Assembly: GCA_022844135.1 (NCBI GenBank)
Contig: JALHMG010000017.1
Location: 1-64,000, forward strand
From: Lysobacterales bacterium
Lineage (GTDB): Bacteria; Pseudomonadota; Gammaproteobacteria; Xanthomonadales; SZUA-5
Direction: 5' to 3'
DNA: 64,000 nucleotides
Position 1 is the first letter of the stretch. Each line of letters starts with the position of its first letter. This document shows, piece by piece, positions 55,476-64,000 of this stretch. A program made the position numbers and the translations under genes. A model generated the notes under the pieces. The model searched no databases. It had not been told where the DNA came from and was given only the letters and a program-made list of their open reading frames with translations.

Positions 55476-56593
55476 TGAACAGCGGAGAACATCGCTACAT
55501 CTGGGAGGCCGGCGACTGGCCGAACTGGCGCTACGACCTCGCGATCCTGGCCGGCCCATTGGCAGAAGCCAGCAGGTCCCAGGGGCTACTGCTTGGCCGC
55601 CTGGCCGATGTGGGCGTGGCGCTGCGCGATCAGGCCAGTCTGTTTGCGTTGACCGAGGATGTGGTCAAAACCAGCGAGATCGAAGGCGAAGTCTTGAGCG
55701 TGGCGTCAGTGCGCTCTTCCATCGCGCGGCGCCTGGGTGTGGATATCGGGGCGGTCGCGCCTGTGGACCGTCACGTCGAGGGCGTGGTCGATATGGTGCT
55801 CGACGCCACGTCCCGCGCCGCATCGCCTTTGAGCGTCGAACGCCTCCATGGCTGGCATGCGGCGCTGTTCCCGACCGGATTTTCGGGGATCAGCAAGATC
55901 GCCGTTGGCCAGTGGCGCAGCGACGCGGACGGACCGATGCAAGTAGTTTCTGGTCCGGTGGGTCGGCGCAAGGTGCACTTCGAGGCGCCGCCTGCCGAAT
56001 CGCTGCCCGACCAGATGCACCAGTTCCTCGCCTGGGCCAACGGCGACTCCGGCGAGCCGGCGCTGATCAAGGCCGGTATCGCGCACTTGTGGTTCGTCAC
56101 GGTGCATCCCTTCGATGATGGCAACGGTCGCATCGCACGCGCCATCGGCGATCTGTTCCTGGCTCGCGCCGATGGCAGCGCGCAGCGTTTCTACAGTCTG
56201 TCCGCGCAAATCCAGCGCGAGCGGGCGGACTACTACGACGCGCTGGAGCGGACCCAGAAAGGCACGCTCGACGTCACCGGCTGGCTGGCGTGGTTCCTGG
56301 GCGCGCTGGCGCGCGCGTTGAACAGCGCGCACGGCATTTTGGACGCGGTACTGGACAAGACGCGCTTCTGGCAACACTGGGCGGGTACTCCACTGAACGA
56401 ACGCCAGGTGAAGGTGCTCAACCGCGCGCTCGATGGCCTCGAAGGCAAGCTCACCAGCAGCAAGTGGGCATCCCTGGCCAAGTGCTCACCGGACACCGCG
56501 TTGCGCGACATCACGCAGTTGCTGGATCTGGGTGTGTTGATCAGAGCACCGGGCGGCGGGCGAAGCACGGCTTACGAACTAATCCGTCGCTGA
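55475..56593 (+). CDS. DUF4172-Fic family AMPylator
   Basis: The 372-residue protein starts with the DUF4172 domain (YIWEAGDWPNWRYDLAILAG) and carries the inhibitory motif KTSEIEGEVL (Ser67-Glu70-Gly71). The Fic motif HPFDDGNGRIAR (His211) and a C-terminal winged helix (KWASLAKCSPDTALRDITQL) follow. All catalytic residues are intact. It differs clearly from the Fic protein encoded just upstream, so this is not a simple duplication. Its promoter has repeated half-sites, and it is likely autoregulated. The target is unknown. Confidence 0.93.
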   Translation: MNSGEHRYIWEAGDWPNWRYDLAILAGPLAEASRSQGLLLGRLADVGVALRDQASLFALTEDVVKTSEIEGEVLSVASVRSSIARRLGVDIGAVAPVDRHVEGVVDMVLDATSRAASPLSVERLHGWHAALFPTGFSGISKIAVGQWRSDADGPMQVVSGPVGRRKVHFEAPPAESLPDQMHQFLAWANGDSGEPALIKAGIAHLWFVTVHPFDDGNGRIARAIGDLFLARADGSAQRFYSLSAQIQRERADYYDALERTQKGTLDVTGWLAWFLGALARALNSAHGILDAVLDKTRFWQHWAGTPLNERQVKVLNRALDGLEGKLTSSKWASLAKCSPDTALRDITQLLDLGVLIRAPGGGRSTAYELIRR

Positions 56594-56624
56594 GTCACCG
56601 CGCCCACATCGGCGTCGGCGCCGC

Positions 56625-57404
56625 TCACGGCAGCCCGAAGGCAAACGAGTCCATCGACAGGATGCCGTAGGTCATGCCACCTTCGACGCGGCGCCGGGGC
56701 TCGTGGGCATGGCTTGCGCCGAGCGCGATCAGCAGCGGCAGGAAGTGTTCCTCGGTGGGATGTGCGCGCACGGCATATGGCGCACGCTCGCGGTAATGCT
56801 TGAGCGCATCGATGTCGCCACGCGCGACGGCGTCGGCGATCCAGTCGGCGAAGACTTGCGCGTATTGCGGATCGTCGAGGCGCTGGCGAAACTCGTAGAG
56901 GTTGTGCGTCAGGCTGCCGGACCCGATCACCAGCATGCCCAGGTCGCGCAGCGGCGCCAGCGCCTGGCCGAGACGCAGCGCACCGACCGCGTCGAGGTCG
57001 TGCGGCATCGATACCTGCAGCACCGGCACGTCGGCCGCAGGCTTGAGATAGCGCAGCGGCACCCAGGCGCCGTGGTCGAGACCGCGACGCGTGTCGATGG
57101 CCGTCTCGAAGCCGGCGGTGCGCAGGCAATCGAGAATCTGCGACGCGATTTGCGGCGCGCCGCGCGCCGGATATTGCAGCGCATACAGCGGCGCCGGGAA
57201 ACCGCCAAAGTCGTGGATCGTCTCGAGGAGCGGAGCCCCGGTGATACGCACGCCGTGCGTCTGCCAATGCGGCGAAACGACGACGATGGCCGTCAGTCGC
57301 GACAGCGTTGAGCCGATGCGCTCCAGATTGGGGCCCAGCACGCCCGGCTCCAGTGCGAACATCGGCGAGCCGTGCGAAACGAACAAGCTTGGGGCGCGGG
57401 ACAT
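56625..57404 (-). CDS. DODA-type extradiol ring-cleavage dioxygenase
   Basis: The 259-residue protein matches the YgiD/DODA family (LigB-like). Metal ligands are likely His in SLFVSHGSP, His in ETIHDFGGFPAPLY and His in AHPTEEHFLPLL; LDHGAWVPLRYL carries the catalytic His. The family opens catechol-type rings, such as DOPA or other phenolics. It shares the strand of doxX with a 51-base gap. The divergent LysR gene beyond doxX probably regulates both. Confidence 0.92.
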   Translation of the reverse strand: MSRAPSLFVSHGSPMFALEPGVLGPNLERIGSTLSRLTAIVVVSPHWQTHGVRITGAPLLETIHDFGGFPAPLYALQYPARGAPQIASQILDCLRTAGFETAIDTRRGLDHGAWVPLRYLKPAADVPVLQVSMPHDLDAVGALRLGQALAPLRDLGMLVIGSGSLTHNLYEFRQRLDDPQYAQVFADWIADAVARGDIDALKHYRERAPYAVRAHPTEEHFLPLLIALGASHAHEPRRRVEGGMTYGILSMDSFAFGLP

Positions 57405-57455
57405 CTTGGCTCCTTGCCGCGGGGCGATGCCCGCGGCGCTGCGGAAAGGACGGGA

Positions 57456-57854
57456 TCAGCGCGGCGACGCATCGCGTCGGCGCTGGAGCAGCGTATCCAG
57501 GCTCAGCGAGCCTGGGCCCTGGGCGGCCAGCAGCAGGAATCCACCCGCCATAGCGACGTTCTTCAAGAAATTGATCGCCTGCATTTGATCGGCAAAGTTC
57601 GCGTGGAAGATCACCGCCGCGGCGATCGAAAACAGCGCCAGCGACAGCGCGATCCAGCGGGTAAAGAAGCCAGCCGCAATCGCCAGTCCCCCGCCGAGTT
57701 CGAGGGCGATCACCAGCGGCAGCAACGCGCCGGGTACGCCCATGGCTTCCATATACCCCTGAGTTGCTGCGTAGCCGGCGATCTTGCCCAATCCGGAGAT
57801 GATGAAGATCAACGACAGGCCGACGCGGCCCAATAGCGAAAGTATTGCGTTCAT
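57456..57854 (-). CDS. DoxX-family membrane protein
   Basis: The 132-residue protein has four membrane helices. DoxX landmarks are RVGLSLIFIISGLGKIAGY, ALELGGGLAIAAGFFTRW and FADQMQAINFLKNVAMAGGF. DoxX proteins act in thiosulfate:quinone or redox-stress roles and are often regulated by a divergent LysR/HxlR protein with a dioxygenase, as here. The ATG was chosen 17 codons inside the longest frame because AAGGAAC precedes it. Confidence 0.88.
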   Translation of the reverse strand: MNAILSLLGRVGLSLIFIISGLGKIAGYAATQGYMEAMGVPGALLPLVIALELGGGLAIAAGFFTRWIALSLALFSIAAAVIFHANFADQMQAINFLKNVAMAGGFLLLAAQGPGSLSLDTLLQRRRDASPR

Positions 57855-57959
57855 GGCGTTGTTCCTTGAGTAGGTTGGCGGTGAAGCCACACTATTGACA
57901 CTCATGCGCGCGATAAACGCATCATGGATAGATTATTTGTCCACGCAAGCGAGACAATC

Positions 57960-58865
57960 ATGCTCGACCTTCAGCAATTGAGCAGCTTCCTGGCCGTCGT
58001 GCGTGCTGGCAGTTTTGTCGCGGCGGCGGACGCCACGGGCCTCTCGAAAGCCGCCGTATCACGGCACGTTGCGGACTTGGAATTGCAACTCGGCGTTCGC
58101 TTGCTGCATCGGACGACGCGTCGTCTTTCGCTCAGCGACGATGGCCAACGCTTCCACAGCCGCGCGCTGGAACTTGCGGCGGCGTGGGAGGAACTGGAAG
58201 CGGAAACGGCCCGCAGCGGCGGAGAGGCCACCGGTTCGTTGCGGATCAACGCCCCGCTGACATTCGGCAACCTCCACCTCGCGCCCCTGTGGCCTGATTT
58301 TCTTGCTGCAAATCCCAGCGTCTCGCTGGATATCACGCTCAACGACCGCGTTGTCGACCTGATCGATGAAGGTTATGACCTGGCGATCCGCATCACCAAT
58401 CGGCTGGACCCGCAATTGGTCAGCCGGCGCCTCGCCACCACGCGCATCGTGTTGTGCGCCTCGCCGCAATACCTGGAGGTCCACGGCAAGCCAGACCATC
58501 CGCACGATCTCGCCGCGCACCCGGTGTTTGCCTACAGCTACTGGTCCACCGGCACCGATTGGACCTTCCGCGGCCCAGAGGGCGAGGTAACGGTGCGGGT
58601 CAGCCCGCGCATTTACACCAACAGCGGCGATACCTGCCGCACCGCGGCGCTGCAGCACCAGGGCATCACCATGCAGCCCGATTTCCTGGTTGGCGCCGAT
58701 CTCCAGCGCGGCGCCCTGGTCGAATTGATGCCCGCCTACCGGTCCATCGAACTGGGCGTCTTTGCGGTCTACGCCACGCGCAAGCATCTGCCGATGAAGA
58801 CCCGGCGGCTGATCGACTTCCTCGTCGCGGCGTTCGCCAGCCCGGTTTGGCAAGTTCCTCGTTAG
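57960..58865 (+). CDS. LysR-family transcriptional regulator
   Basis: The 301-residue product has an N-terminal winged helix (LQQLSSFLAVVRAGSFVAAA, SKAAVSRHVADLELQLGVRL) and a substrate-binding domain (GSLRINAPLTFGNLHLAPLW). It belongs to the DsdC/AaeR-like CrgA group, which respond to small redox-active compounds. The start was taken at MLDLQQLSSF, as in the family, 12 codons inside the longest frame. It is divergent from doxX, with about 105 bases between. Confidence 0.9.
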   Translation: MLDLQQLSSFLAVVRAGSFVAAADATGLSKAAVSRHVADLELQLGVRLLHRTTRRLSLSDDGQRFHSRALELAAAWEELEAETARSGGEATGSLRINAPLTFGNLHLAPLWPDFLAANPSVSLDITLNDRVVDLIDEGYDLAIRITNRLDPQLVSRRLATTRIVLCASPQYLEVHGKPDHPHDLAAHPVFAYSYWSTGTDWTFRGPEGEVTVRVSPRIYTNSGDTCRTAALQHQGITMQPDFLVGADLQRGALVELMPAYRSIELGVFAVYATRKHLPMKTRRLIDFLVAAFASPVWQVPR

Positions 58866-58899
58866 TCTATGCCGCGACGATCGAAGCTGAGAATCGGAC

Positions 58900-60354
58900 A
58901 TGGGTGAAGCGACGCCGGACCAGGGCGCTGCGGGCAACGGGGGCACCGAGGGCTCCAGCCGGGTTCGATTTGAGACGCTGCGCGAGCGCACGGACGAGCT
59001 TGAGCTGATTATTTCCGGCTTGTCCTTGCTGGCACTGATCTCGATACCCGAGGCGATCTGGGCGACATACGAGGAGTACTTCGGGCGCATGTCGCTGAAC
59101 CTCGCTGCCGCGAGTGCCGTTGCTCTGCCGCTCATTACCGCCATTTGCCACACGATGGTCATGCTCCTGGTGGTTCATCTGGCGGTGCGTGCCTACTGGG
59201 TTGGGATGATCGGCCTCAAAGCTGCGTTTCCGGTGGGTGTGCGCTGGGAGCGCTTGCAGGGCATGGGGCCGGTGACCCTGGAACGCCTCAAGGCACGAAC
59301 CAAAAGCCTCGACGCCAGCATCGCGAGCGCCGATCTGGTGGCTTCGACGCTGTTTTCGCTGATCAACTACACGGCGCTGGCGCTGGCCGCTTTGGGCTTC
59401 TGGTTCGCGGTACTGTTTGGCGTAGCCAGCGTGTTCGGCGCGCAGCTCGGTGGCGTCAATTCGTTCGTGAACCGGGCTGTGCCCGGGCTGGTCTTGTGCT
59501 ATCTCGGCGCGCCGTTTCTGCGGTGGCTGCTGGACGGCGTGGTGTTGCGCCGCTTCCCGCGTTTGACTCGCATCGCGCCGCTGCGTTGGCTGGTTCGCGC
59601 GCTGGCCGTCGTCGAAAGCTTGTTTCTGCCCACCCGCTGGCTTGGCGTCACTCGGCTGACATTGCAAAGCCACTTGTTGCCGCGCGCTTTTCTGGCGGTG
59701 TTCACGCTGGTCGTCGTCTTCGCGCTGTATGGCAGCACCGCACTGATCAACAGTGGCCGCATCTTCGATCCGCTCGGCACGCAGACCTACGTGTCCGGAC
59801 GCGATACTGCCGGCGGCCTGCGCAGTTTTTATTACGAAACGCATCGCACAGCGCGCGACCGCCTGCGACCGACGCCGCTGATTCCCTCGCCAGTGATCGA
59901 AAGCCACTGGTTGCCTGTGTTCCTGCCGTACGTCGCTTTGATCGATGACCCGGTGTTGGCGCAACGTTGCGCAGATCCGCCGTCGGCGCCGCCAGCGATC
60001 ACTGGTTTCGATCCTCGCGACAGCGACGCAGCCGCCCTGAAACGCGAAGCCGAGATCGACGCGCAATCGGCGAAGTCTGCGGCGTGTTTGCGCAAACTCT
60101 GGGAACTCAAGCTCGATGGCGAAGTGCAGTCGCTGGAGTCCTTCCAGCCGGCCGAACGTGGCGACCTGAATTTGCGCGGATTAGCGGGCTGGATTGCCCT
60201 CTCCGGCCAGCCCGGCCCGCGGCGGTTGGAAGCGATCTGGCGACCGCGGCCGGAACAGGATGCGCTGACCGATGACTACGTGCCGCGGCGTACGCGACAT
60301 GTCATTCCGTTTCTGTGGAGCCCCGAACTGGAATCGCCAACGCCAGATCGGTAG
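58900..60354 (+). CDS. Polytopic membrane protein of unknown function
   Basis: The 484-residue protein has a soluble N-terminus of about 35 residues and about six membrane helices, for example ELIISGLSLLALISIPEAIW, AICHTMVMLLVVHLAVRAYW and AFLAVFTLVVVFALYGSTAL. A soluble C-terminal part of about 170 residues (QTYVSGRDTAGGLRSFYYET; ending HVIPFLWSPELESP) follows. No family was recognised. It starts 34 bases after the LysR stop and is convergent with the nitroreductase gene. Confidence 0.75.
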   Translation: MGEATPDQGAAGNGGTEGSSRVRFETLRERTDELELIISGLSLLALISIPEAIWATYEEYFGRMSLNLAAASAVALPLITAICHTMVMLLVVHLAVRAYWVGMIGLKAAFPVGVRWERLQGMGPVTLERLKARTKSLDASIASADLVASTLFSLINYTALALAALGFWFAVLFGVASVFGAQLGGVNSFVNRAVPGLVLCYLGAPFLRWLLDGVVLRRFPRLTRIAPLRWLVRALAVVESLFLPTRWLGVTRLTLQSHLLPRAFLAVFTLVVVFALYGSTALINSGRIFDPLGTQTYVSGRDTAGGLRSFYYETHRTARDRLRPTPLIPSPVIESHWLPVFLPYVALIDDPVLAQRCADPPSAPPAITGFDPRDSDAAALKREAEIDAQSAKSAACLRKLWELKLDGEVQSLESFQPAERGDLNLRGLAGWIALSGQPGPRRLEAIWRPRPEQDALTDDYVPRRTRHVIPFLWSPELESPTPDR

Positions 60355-60368
60355 CGAGGGCGACTCGC

Positions 60369-61115
60369 TCAGCGCGGCTCGATGCGTAATGCTTGCGCCG
60401 GACCTCGTCCGGGTTCGTAGCCGTTGATCGGATGCTGCGAGGGGAAGCCCATGGACAAACCGCAGATCAATCGGTAATCGCGCGGAATAGCGAAGATCGA
60501 CCGGACCGGACCCGCCCAGGTGGCAAGTGCGCCTTGCGCGCAGGTGCCCAAACCGCGTGCGTGTGCCGAGAGCATCAGGCTCTGCAGCCAGATGCCGGCA
60601 TCCAGCACCGAAAACTCGCGCAGGCCCGCATGTACGAACACGAACACCGCAACCGGGGCGCCGAAGAACTCGAAATTGCGGCGCATCTGCGCCTCGCGCG
60701 CGGCGCGGTCGTGCCGTTCGATGCCGAGCAGCTGGTACAGGCCAAATCCGGTGTCTCGGCGCCTTGGTTGCAGATCGGCGGGATATTCGAAGTTGGTCTG
60801 GAAATCGCCGTCGGGCAAACCCTTGCGCCTGAGCAGCAAGCGCAGTTTGCCGAGCACGCCGCCGCGCTGGGCGCGCATGGCCAGGTCGTAACGCTCGCAA
60901 AGTTCCGCCGCCAGTCGATCGCGCACTTCGCCAGTGGCCACGGCGATGCGGTACGGCTGGGTGTTAGACCAGCTGGGCGCTTGTTGCGCATCGTCGAGAA
61001 CGGCCTCGATCAACGCCGGTTCGATCGGGTCGGGCAGGAAGTCGCGAACGCTGCGGCGTGTGCGCAGCAGCATCGACAGCGTGTCCGCCGCAGCTTTGTG
61101 GTGCGCCGCGCTCAT
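60369..61115 (-). CDS. Nitroreductase-family FMN oxidoreductase
   Basis: The 248-residue protein shows the FMN-binding TRRSVRDFLPDPIEPALIEA and QQAPSWSNTQPYRIAVATG, a central FGAPVAVFVF strand, and the AHARGLGTCAQGALATWAG motif. The family reduces nitro groups, quinones or enones with NAD(P)H. The ATG overlaps the hydrolase stop (ATGA), so it is the third gene of the TetR-led operon. The longer frame upstream is non-homologous. Confidence 0.92.
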   Translation of the reverse strand: MSAAHHKAAADTLSMLLRTRRSVRDFLPDPIEPALIEAVLDDAQQAPSWSNTQPYRIAVATGEVRDRLAAELCERYDLAMRAQRGGVLGKLRLLLRRKGLPDGDFQTNFEYPADLQPRRRDTGFGLYQLLGIERHDRAAREAQMRRNFEFFGAPVAVFVFVHAGLREFSVLDAGIWLQSLMLSAHARGLGTCAQGALATWAGPVRSIFAIPRDYRLICGLSMGFPSQHPINGYEPGRGPAQALRIEPR

Positions 61116-61996
61116 GCCGCGCAGCGCCCGGCTGGCGCAGCGAACCACGCCAACACATCGTCCCAGAGCGGCTGCGCGTTGCGCCGGAAGTAGCCCATAT
61201 GACCGATGCTCTCCAACCCGAGCGAACGCGGGACGAGATCGACGGACTGTAGCGCTGCGTTGCGATAGCCGGCCATAAATGCATCGCGCGATGCCGGCGG
61301 CGCCCAGCGGTCGTCGATGGCATTTGCCGCGACGATCGGGGTGCGAACGCGATCGAACCGGCGCCTGACCCGTTCTGCAATGGCCGGGTCGTCGAAAAAA
61401 TAGCGCGGAAAACTGCACCAGCGCTTCCAGTCGCGATACACGCCATACGGCAAGTCCTCGCCCATCCCGAGCCGGCTCCAGGACAAAAAGCCGCTCCACG
61501 CCGTCATCAGCGGGGCCACAACGTGCCACAACAGGCGGACGCGCCATTGCTCGCTGCTCGGCATCCAGCCATGCCAGCCGGCACCGGTAGCGAAAGTATA
61601 AAAACGCGCCACGCGTTCGACATTGGGCAACAGGCCGAACGCGTGCCCACCGAAGGAGTGCCCGACCATGTACAGCGGCAAGCGCTCATCGGCCATCGCA
61701 TCGACCGCCGCGGCGAGATCCTGATGCGCCCAGTCCAGGTAGTTCATGCGAAACCCACGCAGCGACGCCGGGCGCGACAGGCCGATGCCGCGATAATCCA
61801 GCGTCAGCGTGCTGAATCCGCGGCTCACCGCATGCTCAGCGAAGGCGCGATAGAACAACTGCGGCACGCCGGTGGCGCCTGCGACGACGATATGTCCACG
61901 CGGCGCGTCGGCGTCATAGCGCAGCGCCTGAATCTGGGTGCCATCGTAGGTGGTCAAAGCGACTGGCGTGGCGCCAGCGGGAAGCGGTGGTTTCAT
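61112..61996 (-). CDS. Alpha/beta hydrolase
   Basis: The 294-residue alpha/beta hydrolase has the nucleophile elbow VGHSFGGHAFG, an oxyanion region VVAGATGVPQLFY, LDYRGIGLSRP and a C-terminal His in LESIGHMGYFR. The acid is probably an Asp in NAIDDRWAPP. It resembles exported-lipid or YheT-like hydrolases. Its ATG overlaps the TetR stop, and its stop overlaps the nitroreductase start. It is probably induced when the repressor releases the operator. Confidence 0.9.
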   Translation of the reverse strand: MKPPLPAGATPVALTTYDGTQIQALRYDADAPRGHIVVAGATGVPQLFYRAFAEHAVSRGFSTLTLDYRGIGLSRPASLRGFRMNYLDWAHQDLAAAVDAMADERLPLYMVGHSFGGHAFGLLPNVERVARFYTFATGAGWHGWMPSSEQWRVRLLWHVVAPLMTAWSGFLSWSRLGMGEDLPYGVYRDWKRWCSFPRYFFDDPAIAERVRRRFDRVRTPIVAANAIDDRWAPPASRDAFMAGYRNAALQSVDLVPRSLGLESIGHMGYFRRNAQPLWDDVLAWFAAPAGRCAA

Positions 61997-62589
61997 CGCG
62001 GACTTCTCGGTTGAGCATCGATCAGCGCAATCAGCGCGGCGCTGGTGTCGCGCAGGGCATCGCTGCGGCCGGCAACGCGCGCCTGCAGCAATGCGCCTTC
62101 GTAGGCGGCGAGAATCAGCATGGCGATACGACTCGCCATCGCAGGTTCCACGCCATGGTTCTCGAGCGCGGCAGCGATGCGCGCGCGGATCGCGGCGAAA
62201 CCCTCGGCGAGCGCGCTGCGAATCGCCACATCGTCGGGCGTCGATTCCAGCGCAATGGCCGCCAGCGGGCAGCCGCGCTCGTACGCGCTCGATCGCAGTT
62301 GCTTCTGCGCGCCGTCCATCCATGCGGCAAGCGCAACCGCCGGATCGGCGTGCTTTTCGAACAAGCGATCCAGACTGCTCAGCATGTTGTCGATCGCCAC
62401 GCGCACAGCGACCGCTGCCAGTTCGGCCTTGCCACCCGGAAAGTGGTGATAGAGCACGCCTTTAGGCGCACCGGCGCTGGCCAGCAATTCGCTCAAGCCC
62501 ACGCCGTGATAGCCGCGGCCACGCAGCGCATCGAGCATGGCGGCAATCAGGCGATCGCGGGTTTGCGGGGCAGCCACGTTTGGTTTCAT
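61993..62589 (-). CDS. TetR-family repressor
   Basis: The 198-residue product has the N-terminal TetR helix-turn-helix (GYHGVGLSELLASAGAPKGV, YHHFPGGKAELA) of the LmrA/YxaF subgroup. The C-terminal domain binds an unknown ligand. It leads the operon with the hydrolase and nitroreductase, all joined by 4-base overlaps. The operator lies 13 bases upstream of its start codon, which supports autorepression. Confidence 0.93.
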   Translation of the reverse strand: MKPNVAAPQTRDRLIAAMLDALRGRGYHGVGLSELLASAGAPKGVLYHHFPGGKAELAAVAVRVAIDNMLSSLDRLFEKHADPAVALAAWMDGAQKQLRSSAYERGCPLAAIALESTPDDVAIRSALAEGFAAIRARIAAALENHGVEPAMASRIAMLILAAYEGALLQARVAGRSDALRDTSAALIALIDAQPRSPR

Positions 62590-62602
62590 GCCGAAGATTC
62601 TA

Positions 62603-62618
62603 TAGACCGGTCGGTCTA
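62603..62618 (-). promoter_or_regulatory. TetR operator
   Basis: TAGACCGGTCGGTCTA is a nearly perfect 16-base palindrome upstream of the tetR start. The TAGACC...GGTCTA arms are typical of operators of LmrA/YxaF-type repressors. Confidence 0.8.
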
Positions 62619-62869
62619 GTGTCTACACAAGTAGCGATGCGGTTCGTTCGTCTTCGCACAGGCGCGTACGCGCCTTCGATGGCGCGCCATGGCGCTGAGC
62701 TTTTCCTCTGGCAGGCCGTTGATAAGCGGCTGGCGCGAACCATGCGTGGTCCGCACATTGTTCAAACACAGCGAGTCTGGACTTGCGCCGGACTCGCAAC
62801 CCTCATCGTGTCGCAATGCGCTCCAGAATACGTAGCGCCATGGTTGAACATATCGACGAGGCCCCACGC

Positions 62870-63511
62870 ATGTACCCCGATGAGAAATTCGCGATCGGCA
62901 ATCGCGACGAGATTCGCGCTTTTATCGAGCAGCACCCGTTCGCAACGTTGGTCGCCACCGACGCGGCCGGCGATTTTGCCGCGACACACATTCCGCTGCT
63001 CATCGAACAATGGGACGAACGCCTCGTGCTGCGGGGCCACCTGATGCGCGATACCGACCACTGGCGCGCGCTGCAGCACTCGCGGCGCGTGTTCGTTTCG
63101 TTTCTCGGTCCAGACGCGCCGATTCTCGGCAGTTGGCAACTGACGCCGCGATTCGGCGGCACCTGGAATTACCAGGCCGTACATGTACGCGGCACGGTTG
63201 AGGGTCGCGATACGACGACACTGCTGGCGCACCTGGAGCAGCTGAAGAACCGTTTCGAAACCAGTCCGGACCACGGCTTCCAAAGCTTGCCGCGCGATTA
63301 CATCGATGCGCTGACACCGCGCATCGAGTGCATCGACATCCTGGTGGCCGATCTCAAGTGCATTTTTAAGCTCAGCCAGAACCGGCGCATTGAGGAGTTC
63401 GACCGCACCTTGGAAAACCTTCAAAACGCCGGCGGCAAATCGGCGCTCGTCGCCGCCGAGATGCGAGCGCGACGGCAGGCGTTCTACCCGCAGGCATTGG
63501 CCGCCGGCTGA
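62870..63511 (+). CDS. PaiB-like FMN-binding protein
   Basis: The 213-residue protein matches the PaiB/FMN-binding negative-regulator family: MYPDEKFAIGNRDEIRAFIE, HPFATLVATDAAGDFAATHI, RGHLMRDTDHWRAL, WNYQAVHVRGTVE. Such proteins have an FMN-binding split barrel and are thought to regulate or protect protein-degrading stress genes. The start at MYPDEKF follows GACGAGG and matches the family start; ATG at 62840 is an alternative. It is divergent from the TetR operon. Confidence 0.88.
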   Translation: MYPDEKFAIGNRDEIRAFIEQHPFATLVATDAAGDFAATHIPLLIEQWDERLVLRGHLMRDTDHWRALQHSRRVFVSFLGPDAPILGSWQLTPRFGGTWNYQAVHVRGTVEGRDTTTLLAHLEQLKNRFETSPDHGFQSLPRDYIDALTPRIECIDILVADLKCIFKLSQNRRIEEFDRTLENLQNAGGKSALVAAEMRARRQAFYPQALAAG

Positions 63512-63709
63512 AGACAGCCGTTCGGTTCGATGAACTCGCCGCGCAAAACATGCCTGCAGCCACTGGGCGATGCCGAAGGCCTCGAATGCAGCGCGACTTA
63601 TCGTCTGGTCGATATCATCGAGCACGGGTACTGCACTGGTCGCCGGCTCAATGCTGACGACTCGTGCAGCCCCAACCCGTCGAATCCCTCTTTCCCGGTT
63701 GTTTTCGCC

Positions 63710-64000
63710 ATGCGCCCCACCCTTTTTGCGCTGATTGTGCTTGCGCTCCTGGCCTCCAGTCCGCTGACAACGCGCGCAGCCGAGTCCAGCGGCAAGCCGT
63801 CCTGTATCGGTCTCGTGCTGGGCGGCGGCGGCGCGCGCGGCGCGGCGCATATCGGCGTGCTCAAGGTGCTGGAACGCGAACGCGTGCCGATATGCCGCAT
63901 CGCTGGAACGAGCATGGGCGCGATCGTCGGCGGACTGTACGCCTCGGGCTACTCGGCAGACGAGATCGAAGCCATCCTGAGCGCTGTGGACTGGAAAGAC
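63710..64000 (+). CDS. Patatin-like phospholipase, partial (runs off the window)
   Basis: Ninety-seven residues are in the window. A signal peptide ([20 protein letters not shown]) precedes a patatin core with the oxyanion [18 protein letters not shown] and the nucleophile [15 protein letters not shown]. This is the RssA/PlpD-like exported branch of patatins, which hydrolyse phospholipids or are linked to an outer-membrane barrel. The C-terminal half and any barrel lie beyond 64000. The gap 63512-63709 shows no gene. Confidence 0.9.
   Translation, partial: MRPTLFALIVLALLASSPLTTRAAESSGKPSCIGLVLGGGGARGAAHIGVLKVLERERVPICRIAGTSMGAIVGGLYASGYSADEIEAILSAVDWKD

Noticed and set aside
62728..62755. 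A REP-like hairpin upstream of the PaiB-like gene
   Set aside because: The short arms around GAACCATGCGTGGTCC are interrupted and do not match the GCGGAC...GTCCGC family closely enough.

Overview
The window is GC-rich DNA from a gammaproteobacterial chromosome, most likely a member of the Lysobacterales (Xanthomonadales). The clues are speD lying next to a Clp/CRP-type regulator, kbl next to an OsmC-like gene, a REP-associated tyrosine transposase, and many large Sec-exported proteins that share one C-terminal module or end in the same short tail. The genus cannot be fixed from the sequence alone.

Layout: (1) 1-18300 holds mostly exported or membrane proteins: a truncated macro-domain gene, a beta-propeller/c-type haem protein, an Asp-box propeller lipoprotein, rpe, an orphan PdsR-like response regulator, a cyclophilin, a DUF4397 protein, an M28 peptidase, a NapH-like ferredoxin-TPR fusion and a cluster ending in a channel-like protein. 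(2) 18490-20400 is a rearrangement hot spot: a RAYT transposase, a tandem copy of its 3' end, 52-bp direct repeats and a stray 113-bp piece of the subtilase gene found about 12.6 kb away. (3) 20439-30814 is a giant SpvB/FG-GAP/RHS polymorphic toxin with a deaminase-like tip and a 4-bp-overlapping candidate immunity gene. (4) 31550-33454 holds a decayed repeat-protein gene and the S8 peptidase. (5) 33662-36551 holds speD, the clp-like gene and an anchored hypothetical. (6) 36756-43856 is a seven-gene lipid-modification cluster: desaturase, FAD oxidoreductase, DUF1365, Cfa, DUF2878, DUF1295 and a second Cfa-like methyltransferase. (7) 43962-46229 holds osmC-like, kbl and tRNA-Ala(CGC).

(8) Downstream of the tRNA, 46586-56593 looks like an accessory island rich in conflict genes. 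It carries a 1713-aa fusion of a DnaQ-like exonuclease, a RecQ helicase and a UvrD helicase. This is translationally coupled to the remains of an AbiEi antitoxin gene. A Panacea (DUF4065) antitoxin gene with a probable toxin, a truncated HigA and two Fic AMPylator genes follow. Operator-like inverted repeats precede the abiEi remnant and the second fic gene. (9) 56625-64000 returns to ordinary accessory metabolism: ring-cleavage dioxygenase, DoxX, LysR, a membrane protein, a TetR-hydrolase-nitroreductase operon, a PaiB-like protein and the start of a patatin-like phospholipase.

The most interesting candidates are the exonuclease-RecQ-UvrD protein with its abiEi leader, the exported RHS-deaminase toxin with an unrecognised immunity protein, and two possible recurring features of exported proteins: a Phe-x-x-Gly-Phe-Glu C-terminal tail and a Gly-Leu-Trp/Trp-Tyr-Thr-Tyr module.
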